A stretch of DNA of 33,758 nucleotides, from assembly GCF_000682755.1 (NCBI RefSeq), contig NZ_AWFF01000046.1:1-33758 (forward strand). Reading direction: 5' to 3'. Positions 21,098 to 29,991 of the stretch are shown in pieces. This stretch comes from Hyphomonas beringensis (GTDB lineage: Bacteria > Pseudomonadota > Alphaproteobacteria > Caulobacterales > Hyphomonadaceae). Below the pieces are notes generated by a model, which was not told the origin of the DNA, did no database searches, and saw only the letters and a program-made list of their open reading frames with translations. Position 1 is the first letter of the stretch. Each line of letters starts with the position of its first letter. Made by a program: the position numbers and the translations under genes.

Positions 21098-23140
21098 ATG
21101 GAAAGTACACTTCAAGGCCGCCTTCGAAATACCGACCTTCCCTATTCAAAAGGTCTGATGCCGCTGTACGAAGCAGTGGTAAATTCAATCCAATCCATAG
21201 AAGACTTGGCAAAACTCGAAGATAAGGCAATCGATTCCTACCACATCGATGTTTTCATCAACCGTAACAATCAAACCGATTTCGAACTCGATAAGAACAG
21301 TAAAGCTGAAAAGCCCGTTGTGGGCTTCACGATCATTGATGAAGGCCCAGGCTTTGATGAAGGCAATTGGACTTCATTCAACAAGCTGGATAGTCTTCAT
21401 AAAGAAGATAAGGGATGTCGAGGAATTGGCCGACTGCTTTGGCTGAAAGCCTTCGATTATGTTCTTGTGGACTCTACCTTTCGCGCGGAAGGATTGATTG
21501 AGCGCCGAAAGTTTCGCTTTGATGCAAAATCCGAAGTCTCAAGCATCGAAGATCCAAGCGTCGTCGATGCGCCAATCAAAACGAAAATCGAACTTTGCCG
21601 CTTTCGAGAAAAATACGCACGGGCGACGCCAAAATCACTGGAGCACATCGCGCTGGGGTTACTCGAACACTGCTTGTGGTATTTCGTCCGCAAAGAAGGT
21701 GTCCCAACGATACGTTTGCATGATGGCGAACACGATAAGGACCTCTTTGATCTATACGATGAGTATATGCACACGTCGTCTTCGACTGAGAACTTTCAGA
21801 TAAAGGGTCGCGCGTTTGAAATCACTCACGTCAAAATTCGAGCCACGAAGAAGCAAGCGCACATACTTGGCTACTGCGCCGCTGGCCGATTGGTCAAAGA
21901 GGAAAATTTGACGGGCAAAATTCAGGGCTTGTTTCCAAACATTTCTGATGACGATGGTGACTTTGTTTACGCCGCTTATCTCACGGGCGGCTACCTTGAT
22001 GATAAAGTCACCGGACAGAGAACCGGGTTCAATATTGAAGACGACGCTCCGGAAATGTACGCGGATGAGGTGATATCGTACTCGGACATTCGTTCCGAAG
22101 TTTTACCCCGTGTTGAAGTTTTTCTTGCCGACAGCCTGCAAGGCAATATCGCGGCCGGCCGAAAGAAGCTTGATACGTTTGTCTCGGAGGTCGCTCCCAA
22201 ATATCGACCTCTCCTATCCCACATAGGCGCGGATCGCCTTTGTATTGATCCAAATATTGCAGACAAGGACCTCGACCTTCTTCTGCACCGAGAAGTGTCT
22301 CGCGTCGAACAGGAGCTCCTTGCTCAGGGGCACGACATCATGGAGCCCAAGCCAGGAGAATCAGAGGCCGAATATAGAGCTCGCCTTGAGCACTATTTGC
22401 AAACAGCCGCAGACCTCAAGCAGTCGGATTTGGCAAATTATGTGATGCACCGCAGAGTCGTGATCGATCTTCTCAGATCGGCCATCAACAAGAAACAAGA
22501 TGGGAAGTTTTCTAGAGAAGACCTAATCCACGAGTTGATTGTCCCCATGCGGATTACCTCCGATGACACGGAGTTTAAGAGACAAAACCTCTGGCTGGTC
22601 GATGAACGACTCGCCTTTCATCATTATCTGGCATCAGACAAGCCACTCAGCTCAAACCCAACAACTTCCAATGATACAGGCAAAGAGCCGGATATCACTT
22701 CGCTGCGCATTTTCGACAACCCTCTACTTGTTGGTGACCAACAAAATCAACAGGCGTCCCTCACGGTCGTCGAAATCAAACGCCCCATGCGAAATGATTT
22801 CAAGGCTGGGGAAAGCGAGGATAAAGATCCTGTGCTTCAATCCCTCGGATATCTTCGGCGGCTAAGACAAGGTGCCGCCACAAGAGACGGTAGGCCCATT
22901 CCAAATGCGGATCGCATTCCGGGGTTCATTTATATCATCGCTGACTTCACTGCCCATCTGGAAGACTGTTGCAGGCTTCACCAATTAAAGCGAACAGCAG
23001 ATGGGCTCGGATTTTTTGGGTATCATCCAGATGAAGTATACAACGCTTACATACAGGTCATCTCGTTCGATGGCCTTGTAACATCTGCAACAGAGCGCAA
23101 TCGCGCATTTTTTGATGAATTGGGCCTTCCGGCCAAATAG
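21098..23140 (+). CDS. GHKL-ATPase fused to a PD-(D/E)xK-like nuclease, candidate defence protein, 680 aa
   Basis: The N-terminus is a GHKL ATP-binding domain of the MutL/MORC/Hsp90 type. N box: LYEAVVNSIQS with Glu25 and Asn29. G1: DEGPGF (81-86). G2: RGIGR (108-112). Residues about 120-420 form a transducer-like beta/alpha region and helices. The C-terminal part has a PD-(D/E)xK arrangement: P-Asp532 before a strand, then VVEIKRP with Glu559 and Lys561. Single-chain GHKL-nuclease proteins have been described in restriction-like neighbourhoods by comparative genomics. It stands alone after the relaxase with its own 114-bp upstream region, and its sequence looks more AT-rich than the mobilization genes. 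No Shine-Dalgarno sequence is obvious. Function in phage or plasmid defence is inference. Confidence 0.75.
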   Translation: MESTLQGRLRNTDLPYSKGLMPLYEAVVNSIQSIEDLAKLEDKAIDSYHIDVFINRNNQTDFELDKNSKAEKPVVGFTIIDEGPGFDEGNWTSFNKLDSLHKEDKGCRGIGRLLWLKAFDYVLVDSTFRAEGLIERRKFRFDAKSEVSSIEDPSVVDAPIKTKIELCRFREKYARATPKSLEHIALGLLEHCLWYFVRKEGVPTIRLHDGEHDKDLFDLYDEYMHTSSSTENFQIKGRAFEITHVKIRATKKQAHILGYCAAGRLVKEENLTGKIQGLFPNISDDDGDFVYAAYLTGGYLDDKVTGQRTGFNIEDDAPEMYADEVISYSDIRSEVLPRVEVFLADSLQGNIAAGRKKLDTFVSEVAPKYRPLLSHIGADRLCIDPNIADKDLDLLLHREVSRVEQELLAQGHDIMEPKPGESEAEYRARLEHYLQTAADLKQSDLANYVMHRRVVIDLLRSAINKKQDGKFSREDLIHELIVPMRITSDDTEFKRQNLWLVDERLAFHHYLASDKPLSSNPTTSNDTGKEPDITSLRIFDNPLLVGDQQNQQASLTVVEIKRPMRNDFKAGESEDKDPVLQSLGYLRRLRQGAATRDGRPIPNADRIPGFIYIIADFTAHLEDCCRLHQLKRTADGLGFFGYHPDEVYNAYIQVISFDGLVTSATERNRAFFDELGLPAK

Positions 23141-23144
23141 AAAC

Positions 23145-23507
23145 CTAGTCGGTCCTACTGCTATCTCTATCCGCTTCGCGGTCCCGGTCCATTTGACCAC
23201 CCTCCTGAGCATTGCCCCAGGCGGTGGCAATTTCGGAGCGTTCGCTTTCAGGAACCTGATCGAGCGCGCGGGCCATTTCGATCGGCGAAATTTCGCGGGC
23301 GCGTTCCTGGACGCTGTTGACCAGAATTTCGCGCGCGTCCCTGAGCTCGCTTTCCGTGCCCAGTTCTGCGGGGCGGTCTTTGGCAAGCCGATCGAACCGG
23401 CTCAATTCAGCCACCGCTTCCTGAAGCCGGTCGAGGCGCGCTTCGACACTCCCCTTCCCCGCTTCGCGGTCGATCACGCCTTGCATGTCATCTGCGCCAT
23501 TGGCCAT
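23145..23507 (-). CDS. Hypothetical acidic coiled protein, 120 aa
   Basis: Strongly charged and helical: VEARLDRLQEAVAELSRFDRLAKD suggests a coiled coil. There is a middle helix (LRDAREILVNSVQERAREISPIEMARALDQV) and a polar Asp/Arg tail. No recognised domain. It converges with the GHKL gene (4 bp between stop codons). Its ATG at 23507 faces the excisionase-like gene across a shared upstream region that carries TCACA motifs and direct repeats, so it may be coregulated with excision. Function unknown. Confidence 0.6.
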   Translation of the reverse strand: MANGADDMQGVIDREAGKGSVEARLDRLQEAVAELSRFDRLAKDRPAELGTESELRDAREILVNSVQERAREISPIEMARALDQVPESERSEIATAWGNAQEGGQMDRDREADRDSSRTD

Positions 23508-23701
23508 GTGATCCAGTCCATATCACGATGTCACATCGAGGTTCGCAAATAGCGTATCACAGCTTTTTAGACCCGTCGCCATTCGTCCTCAAACCTTGAG
23601 TCTGATTGACTTATCGCCTCATATCACATCGCCTCATGGCGCGATGCTTGTTAGAGGCTGTGACGATCACAGGTGCACCGGCGGGAGAGGCTCCAGACAT
23701 C
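23508..23701. promoter_or_regulatory. Shared upstream region of the xis-int pair and the 120-aa gene, with repeats
   Basis: CGATG-tca-CATCG (23526-23538) is a perfect palindrome embedding TCACA. TCACA recurs at 23557 and 23624. CTCAA-acc-TTGAG (23588-23600) is a second palindrome. TCGCCTCAT occurs twice, at 23614-23622 and 23629-23637. These are candidate operators or recombinase/excisionase arm sites. An upstream ATG at 23636 falls inside the second direct repeat, favouring the later xis start at 23702. Confidence 0.45.
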
Positions 23702-23937
23702 ATGGCGGCAGGCAGCGAATTCGACATTGAAGCCCTGCGCAGCCAGATTGCCGGTGAAAATGGCTTCCTGCTCTACCGCCAGTATAAAGAGCCCGAAGCG
23801 GCTGAAATCATCGGAATTCACCCCGCGACCTTGAAAAAGCTGCGGCTTGCCGGAAAGATCGGATTTATCCGCAAGGGTAAACGGGCGATCGCCTATTTCG
23901 GGTTCCAGATCGCCGATCATCTGATCGAGAGTGTGCA

Positions 23938-25165
<1,228 letters not shown>

Positions 25166-25212
25166 CCGATCCCATCGGGAAGCAGGGGTAATGGATAATT
25201 CGGCGCGCGTCG

Positions 25213-25533
25213 TCAAGACGCCTTTGTCGGTCCAACGACACAGAGTGCAATTTTCTGCAGTATTCCGTCCGGAGTTTCAGGGTCATCGGCAAAAAACCAG
25301 ACCTCTCCAAAGGGATTGCTGGCCGAAAAAGCATAGCCCTCAAACTGGAAGACAAGCCACTGGCCAATCTCCGCCGGCATCATGGAAACGACGTTGACCC
25401 CTTCCAGCAGACCGAGACGAATGACGCATTCATCCATGCTGAGGGCTGCCGGAGCATCAAAAAAGTGCCGCCCGGCATCATTCACAACTGATTTCAGAAG
25501 CTTCTGAGGCTCATGATCCGAGCCCCCGCCCAT
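25213..25533 (-). CDS. Conserved small hypothetical protein downstream of cpdR, 106 aa
   Basis: Its ATG overlaps the cpdR stop by one base (TAATG), so it is co-translated with cpdR. The sequence is a soluble alpha/beta domain with MDECVIRLGLLEGVNVVSMMPAEIGQWLVFQFEGYAF, then an FGEVWFFADDPETP segment. No enzyme motif is seen. tRNA-Val lies 47 bp downstream on the same strand and could be part of the transcript. Its link with CpdR signalling is only positional. Confidence 0.75.
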   Translation of the reverse strand: MGGGSDHEPQKLLKSVVNDAGRHFFDAPAALSMDECVIRLGLLEGVNVVSMMPAEIGQWLVFQFEGYAFSASNPFGEVWFFADDPETPDGILQKIALCVVGPTKAS

Positions 25534-25892
25534 TACGCCGCCATGACCTTGTCGACTTCGTCGACGATTTCACGCAGATGGAAGGGCTTGGACAGGACCT
25601 TCGCGCCAGCGGGTGTCGGCGCGCCTGAGGAGAGCGCCACAGCGGCAAAGCCGGTGATGAAGACAATCTTCATGGCAGGATCCAGCTCCGCCCCCCGACG
25701 GGCAAGCTCAATACCATCAAGGCCTGGCATGACGATGTCCGTCAGCAACAGGTCAAAGACTTCACGCTCCAGCGCAGAAAGCGCCGTCTCGCCATCGGCA
25801 TAATCCTGTACTTCATGGCCCGCACGACGCAGCGCGGCAGCCAGGAAGGTACGCATGGAATCGTCATCTTCGGCCAGCAGGATCTTGGTCAC
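25533..25892 (-). CDS. cpdR: CpdR-type single-domain response regulator, 119 aa
   Basis: A stand-alone receiver domain. The acidic pocket is Glu8-Asp9-Asp10, the phosphoacceptor is Asp52 (LLTDIVMPGLDGIELARR), the switch region is IVFITGFAAVAL and the conserved Lys is in VLSKPFHLREIVDEV. The sequence matches CpdR of Caulobacter closely, including the terminal Ala-Ala. In that organism unphosphorylated CpdR primes ClpXP to destroy cell-cycle proteins, and the CckA-ChpT phosphorelay switches it off by phosphorylation. The C-terminal Ala-Ala is a ClpXP degradation tag in Caulobacter. It is divergent from the N-formylglutamate amidohydrolase gene. Confidence 0.92.
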   Translation of the reverse strand: MTKILLAEDDDSMRTFLAAALRRAGHEVQDYADGETALSALEREVFDLLLTDIVMPGLDGIELARRGAELDPAMKIVFITGFAAVALSSGAPTPAGAKVLSKPFHLREIVDEVDKVMAA

Positions 25893-26015
25893 GCTGAATG
25901 CCCCCTCTTAGAAGTCGTACCCTAAGCATAAAGCAGCATTTGGGTAAATCAGCGGTGAATCGCTGTTTGCTGCCCCTGGCTTTTTTGCACCCGAAAATGA
26001 CGCGAAGCGGCGAAA

Positions 26016-26984
26016 ATGCTTGACCTTCCGGCGAACTGGGAAACCATAAGCCAGATGACAGATGCCCCCCAGTTTCTTGATAGATCTGCGCATTTTCAAT
26101 CTGCGCAAGACGCGTCGGAACCGGCTGCTGCCCCTATTCGCTATGAAGCCCCCTTCACACTGAATTTTCCAGAAAAAATGTACGGCCCCGTCATTTTTGC
26201 CTCTCCGCATTCCGGAAATGTCTATCCTGACAGCATGAAATCAGCGCTCTGCGTGCCTCTGGAAACGGTAAGGCGAACTGAAGACGCCTTCGTTGAAGAG
26301 CTGTTTGAAGACGCACCGGCCCATGGCGGCATGCTGATGGCCGCGCGCTATGCCCGGTCCGTGACGGATCTGAACCGCGATCCGCGGGAACTGGACCCGA
26401 CCATGTTCCATGACGGCGTCCCACGCGCCTGCGGTGCCCCCACGGCCCGCGTCGAAGCGGGCCTTGGTTGCCTGCCCCGTGTCGCGTCACGCGGAGAAGA
26501 AATTTATGGGCAACGCATGTCCTGCGCCGAAGGGGCCGCACGGCTGTCAGACATACATGACGCCTATCATGACCGCCTCAGCCAGGAACTGACCACCCTG
26601 AAAGAGACTCATGGCCGCGTGATCCTGATTGATTGCCATTCCATGCCCAGTGTTCAGCCTGGCAGGCGACATCTGGCAGATATTGTTCTGGGAGACCGGT
26701 TCGGCTCCAGCTGCGATCCGCGGCTCACGGGCCGGGTGGAGCGCACCTTCCGCGCGCATGGTTTGACCGTCGCGCGCAATGCGCCCTATGCGGGCGGCTA
26801 CACCACCCGGCGCTATGGACGGCCAAAGCGCAATGTTCACGCCCTGCAGATTGAGATCAATCGCGGTCTGTATATGGATGAAGAGGCGGTACACCCGTCA
26901 GCGAACTTCGAGAGCATGCGCACCATTGTTTCTGCTGTCATTCAGGAGATCCTGGTGGCCTCCGGACAGGTGCCTCTCCGCTAG
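26016..26984 (+). CDS. N-formylglutamate amidohydrolase family protein, 322 aa
   Basis: The family hydrolyses N-formyl-L-glutamate to formate and glutamate at the end of one histidine degradation route. Motifs seen: FASPHSGNVYP (metal-site His), ARYARSVTDLNRDPRELDP, RVILIDCHSMPS (metal-binding Asp/His) and YTTRRYGRPKRNVHALQIEINRGLYMDE near the end. The start at 26016 gives an extra 13 residues over ATG 26055; neither has a clear ribosome binding site. It is divergent from cpdR, an arrangement I recall from other Caulobacterales. No hut operon is nearby, so the physiological substrate may differ. Confidence 0.88.
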   Translation: MLDLPANWETISQMTDAPQFLDRSAHFQSAQDASEPAAAPIRYEAPFTLNFPEKMYGPVIFASPHSGNVYPDSMKSALCVPLETVRRTEDAFVEELFEDAPAHGGMLMAARYARSVTDLNRDPRELDPTMFHDGVPRACGAPTARVEAGLGCLPRVASRGEEIYGQRMSCAEGAARLSDIHDAYHDRLSQELTTLKETHGRVILIDCHSMPSVQPGRRHLADIVLGDRFGSSCDPRLTGRVERTFRAHGLTVARNAPYAGGYTTRRYGRPKRNVHALQIEINRGLYMDEEAVHPSANFESMRTIVSAVIQEILVASGQVPLR

Positions 26985-27018
26985 GCCGGAGAGCATGACT
27001 GCCCCCCTATTTTTGCTC

Positions 27019-27105
27019 AAAAAAAAGGGCCGCGCTTAATAAGCGCGGCCGAGGTCAAAGGGAGGAAACGCCAGAGGCGTCTGCACCGGAGTGCAGGACC
27101 AGATT
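27019..27105 (-). ncRNA. Candidate minus-strand small RNA ending in a strong terminator
   Basis: On the minus strand, GGCCGCGCTT (27050-27041), a 3-nt loop and its perfect 10-bp complement (27037-27028) are followed by eight T (27026-27019). That is a textbook Rho-independent terminator, but no protein gene on that strand precedes it. Just upstream in the same direction are two adjacent perfect hairpins: CTGCAC/GTGCAG (27096-27081) and ACGCC/GGCGT (27080-27068). A single-stranded CCTCC (27065-27061), the anti-Shine-Dalgarno type seen in many alphaproteobacterial sRNAs, lies before the terminator. The 5' end is a guess. Confidence 0.45.
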
Positions 27106-27166
27106 TATGTTGCGGCGCACAAAACGCAATAGGTTATTGCCCATATCCCTGCATTTACTGGAGTGC

Positions 27167-27239
27167 GCCCAAAATTTGGGCAACCGTGACCATCGGCATG
27201 CCAATTGCGAGAGAGATCCGCAGATATCCCAATTTGGGA
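27167..27239. promoter_or_regulatory. Two palindromic operators upstream of the XRE regulator
   Basis: GCCCAAA-A-TTTGGGC (27167-27181) and TCCCAA-T-TTGGGA (27227-27239) share the CCCAA/TTGGG half-sites; their centres are 59 bp apart. They lie 100 and 40 bp before the XRE start codon, the usual place for autorepression sites. Confidence 0.6.
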
Positions 27240-27270
27240 CTGCACCGATCTCATCCGCAAGGAGAAAAAC

Positions 27271-27666
27271 ATGGCTGATGAAACCGACCTCCACGTAGGC
27301 AAACGCCTGCGCCGCCGCCGCCGGCTGCTTGGAATGACTCAACAGGACCTTGCCAGTCAGGTTGGCGTGCGTTTTCAGCAAATCCAGAAATATGAATGTG
27401 GCGCAAACCGCATTACGTCCTCGCGCCTGTATGAACTGGCCAAGGCCATGAACGTATCCGTTCAGTACTTCTTTGACGGTATCCCTGCTTCCGACGCCCC
27501 GGATGCAGCCAACGATGCCGAGCGCATGGAAGGCGACATCCTCTCGCAAAAGGAAACGCTGGAACTGGTTCGCGCATATTATCGTCTGGGTGAGCGCCCT
27601 CGCAAACGCCTACTGGAGCTGGCCAAAGCGCTGGAAGCTGACACGACAAATAGCGGCGTTGCTTGA
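27271..27666 (+). CDS. XRE-family transcriptional regulator (SinR/PraR-like), 131 aa
   Basis: ATG 27271 follows AAGGAG (27259-27264). Residues about 8-66 are a Cro/C1-type helix-turn-helix: VGKRLRRRRRLLGMTQQDLASQVGVRFQQIQKYECGANRIT then SRLYELAKAMNVSVQYFFDG. The C-terminal half is a helical dimerisation region (KETLELVRAYYRLGERPRKRLLELAKAL). The layout matches the PraR/PhrR group of alphaproteobacteria, which control surface attachment and quorum-related traits in rhizobia; the role here is unknown. Two matching palindromes upstream suggest autoregulation. The hisN-like gene follows 33 bp downstream. Confidence 0.9.
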   Translation: MADETDLHVGKRLRRRRRLLGMTQQDLASQVGVRFQQIQKYECGANRITSSRLYELAKAMNVSVQYFFDGIPASDAPDAANDAERMEGDILSQKETLELVRAYYRLGERPRKRLLELAKALEADTTNSGVA

Positions 27667-27699
27667 CGCTGACCGCCGGGCAAGGCAAGCCCTGCCCGG

Positions 27700-28515
27700 A
27701 TGACTGCTTCTTTCTCCATTGATGAAGATCTTGCCTTTGCGGGCAAACTTGCAGACGCGGCCTGGTCAGCGATCAGGCCGCATTTTCGTGCGCTGACGGC
27801 GATCGACAACAAGGCCTCGCCGCAATCCGATTTCGACCCCGTCACGGTCGCAGACCGGGCAGCCGAAGACGCCATGCGCACCCTCATCGCCTCCGAGCGC
27901 CCGGGCTACGGGATCACCGGCGAAGAATTCCCGGCAAAATCCTCAGAAAATGGCCTGACATGGCTGCTGGACCCGATCGATGGCACACGCGCCTTTGTGG
28001 CTGGCCTGCCGTCCTGGACCACACTGATCGCGCTCTGCGATGCGGAAGGCACGCCGCTGATCGGCATTATTGATCAGCCCGTTCTGGGCGAGCGCTATAT
28101 GGGATGGCCGGGCGGAGCGGCGATGCAGAAAGACGGTCAGACGACCATGCTGAATGTGTCGGACTGCAAGGACCTGCGCCAGGCCGTCATCTCCACGACA
28201 GATCCCTTCATCCTCAACCCGGCCGAACAAGGCGCCTGGACGCATCTGCGCGCCACGGCCCGCCTGACGCGCTATGGGCTGGATGCCTATGCCTATGCGC
28301 GCCTCGCCGCCGGGACGATTGACCTTGTGGCCGAGAGCTGCCTGAAGGCTTGGGATGTGGCGGCGCTGATTCCGGTCGTCCGCGGCGCTGGCGGTCTGGC
28401 AACAGACTGGCGCGGTAACACGCCAAAGCTCGGCGGTCAGATTGTCTGCTGCGCCAGTGAGGAAATTCTCGATCAGGCCTTGCTGGCCCTGCGGCGGTCG
28501 GCCGACACGCTTTAA
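27700..28515 (+). CDS. hisN: Histidinol-phosphatase, inositol-monophosphatase type (HisN), 271 aa
   Basis: The Mg-dependent inositol-phosphatase fold is clear from DPVTVADRAAEDAMR, GEEFP (metal Glu), LDPIDGTRAFVAGLPSWTTLIAL (metal-binding Asp residues) and LKAWDVAALIPVVRGAGGLATDWRG (C-terminal metal Asp). The GTRAFVAGLP segment favours HisN-type histidinol phosphatases, which make L-histidinol in histidine synthesis, over true inositol phosphatases. ATG 27700 abuts a perfect hairpin, CCGGGCA (27676-27682) with TGCCCGG (27693-27699), and has no free Shine-Dalgarno sequence. Length is typical. It converges with the TraB-like gene. Confidence 0.85.
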   Translation: MTASFSIDEDLAFAGKLADAAWSAIRPHFRALTAIDNKASPQSDFDPVTVADRAAEDAMRTLIASERPGYGITGEEFPAKSSENGLTWLLDPIDGTRAFVAGLPSWTTLIALCDAEGTPLIGIIDQPVLGERYMGWPGGAAMQKDGQTTMLNVSDCKDLRQAVISTTDPFILNPAEQGAWTHLRATARLTRYGLDAYAYARLAAGTIDLVAESCLKAWDVAALIPVVRGAGGLATDWRGNTPKLGGQIVCCASEEILDQALLALRRSADTL

Positions 28516-28536
28516 GCGCGCAAAAAGACGGAAAGC

Positions 28537-28553
28537 CCGGGCTTATGGCCCGG
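28537..28553. terminator. Hairpin between convergent hisN and TraB-like genes
   Basis: CCGGGC (28537-28542) and GCCCGG (28548-28553) form a 6-bp stem with a 5-nt loop. On the minus strand it is followed by TTTCC and, nine bases on, TTTTT. It overlaps the TraB-like stop codon and may serve both genes. Confidence 0.35.
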
Positions 28554-29562
28554 AGACTTCATAGCCTTCCTGCTCAAGCAATTTGATGACGCTGTCCTCG
28601 CCGGCCAAGTGCCCTGCCCCGACAGCGATCAGACGCGTACCGGGCTCGTCCAGCATTGCTTCGATCTTGCCGACCCAGTCTTCATTGCGCGATTTAAGAA
28701 GCGCATCATAGACTTCATCCGATCCGATCATGTCGGGATTGGCCATCAACAGGCCGATGCCATGCACATCTCCGTCAGCCCATTCTGATACCAGCACGTC
28801 AAGCACATCTGCCCCCTCTTCGATGGACTCTGCCGAGCCGATCAGGAAATCAACCTGCTCATCCTCTGGCATGCCTGCCAGACGTCCAAGTTGTTCGTCG
28901 ATGGTTTCCAGATATGCAAAGGATTTCCCTTCTGCCACGGCCTCGGCCTCGATAACCTTCTCGACGCCGGAATTCGGGTCAAAGCCTTCCTGTTGAATTT
29001 GCATGACGGACAAGTTGACCGCCGCCCACCAGGGCTTCATCGGCTGGATCGCCCCAAGCGGCAGACCAAGATGATCCAGCGCCTTCTGCAGCTCCGCTTT
29101 TTCGACCTCCGTCAACAAGCTGGTCAGCTGGCGTCCGTCGGTAAACATGCCCTTGCTGGAAATGAAGCGCATCATTTCTGATGCCGCCTGCTGGCTGGTA
29201 ACATCTGCTTCGAAAACCACCGTATCGGCCTCTTCCAGCGCCGTATCGATAGCATCGCTGCGCCATTTCAAATCCGGCCGCAACAGATGTACTGTGCCCA
29301 TGATGTAGAGCGTCGTGTCTTCATCCTGCAGGGTCCAGAGCGCTGGCTCGCCAGCACCGCGGGAGGCTTCCGCCTCTGCCAGCGCGGCCTCATAGGCGGC
29401 TTTCTGCGCCTCGAGCATTTCAGCTCTCTCGGTAGCCTCCTCAGCTTCAGCCGCAACCGCGACCTTTGACTCATCAGCGGGCGTATCGCCCTGCCCGCAA
29501 GCCACCAGAGCCAGGAATGTACAGGCCGCAAGACCCGTCAGACACTTTGAAAAGACGCGCAT
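28543..29562 (-). CDS. TraB/GumN family lipoprotein, 339 aa
   Basis: The N-terminal signal peptide ends in a lipobox, LVAC with Cys22, so the protein is probably a lipid-anchored periplasmic or outer-membrane protein. Residues 30-75 are a charged Ala/Glu linker. The TraB/GumN domain starts at ALWTLQDEDTTLYIMGTVHLL (the GTxHLL motif, 89-94), continues with EADTVVFEAD, and ends with RLIAVGAGHLAGEDSVIKLLEQEGYEV (GxGHL motif). Conserved Gly/His/Glu residues suggest a metal-dependent hydrolase of the TIKI-like type, but bacterial functions are poorly known. It is a single gene. Confidence 0.9.
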   Translation of the reverse strand: MRVFSKCLTGLAACTFLALVACGQGDTPADESKVAVAAEAEEATERAEMLEAQKAAYEAALAEAEASRGAGEPALWTLQDEDTTLYIMGTVHLLRPDLKWRSDAIDTALEEADTVVFEADVTSQQAASEMMRFISSKGMFTDGRQLTSLLTEVEKAELQKALDHLGLPLGAIQPMKPWWAAVNLSVMQIQQEGFDPNSGVEKVIEAEAVAEGKSFAYLETIDEQLGRLAGMPEDEQVDFLIGSAESIEEGADVLDVLVSEWADGDVHGIGLLMANPDMIGSDEVYDALLKSRNEDWVGKIEAMLDEPGTRLIAVGAGHLAGEDSVIKLLEQEGYEVSGP

Positions 29563-29695
29563 GAATGGCTCCTGAAATGATTGCCTCGAACAGACCTAGC
29601 CTACCTGCCCCGGCAAGCAAATCACCCTTGGTGTACAAACCGCACTCCGGCGTTGCACGCCCCGCCAGCTTGCCCTAAAGACGGGACACGGCTCA

Positions 29696-29772
29696 GCACC
29701 CATAGCTCAGCTGGATAGAGCGCTGCCCTCCGAAGGCAGAGGTCAGAGGTTCGAATCCTCTTGGGTGCGCCA
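29696..29772 (+). tRNA. tRNA-Arg (CCG)
   Basis: 77 nt with encoded CCA. Acceptor stem GCACCCA/TGGGTGC, D arm AGCTCAGCTGGATAGAGC, anticodon stem CTGCC/GGCAG around loop CTCCGAA (anticodon CCG, arginine) and T arm with GTTCGAA. A T-rich tract follows at 29774-29782. Confidence 0.96.
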
Positions 29773-29991
29773 TTTTTCTTTTCCTAGCCTCTCTCGCCTC
29801 CGCTCGCCCCCCCTGACGCTGCGGACGCCCATTTGCGCTTGCGAACAGGAACCGCCGGGCCTGTTCTGATGCGACATTATGCACAGGGCAGAAATTCCAC
29901 ATATCAATTGATATCCAGAGATCAGTTGCCATGTCTTGTTCACAAGGTCGCCACGTTCAGCACGGCCAGATGACAGATAGCGGAGCCTCAC

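Noticed and set aside
26974-26993. CTCTCCG/CGGAGAG hairpin at the end of the N-formylglutamate amidohydrolase gene as terminator
   Set aside because: The T run begins 17 bases after the stem, too far for a standard Rho-independent terminator.
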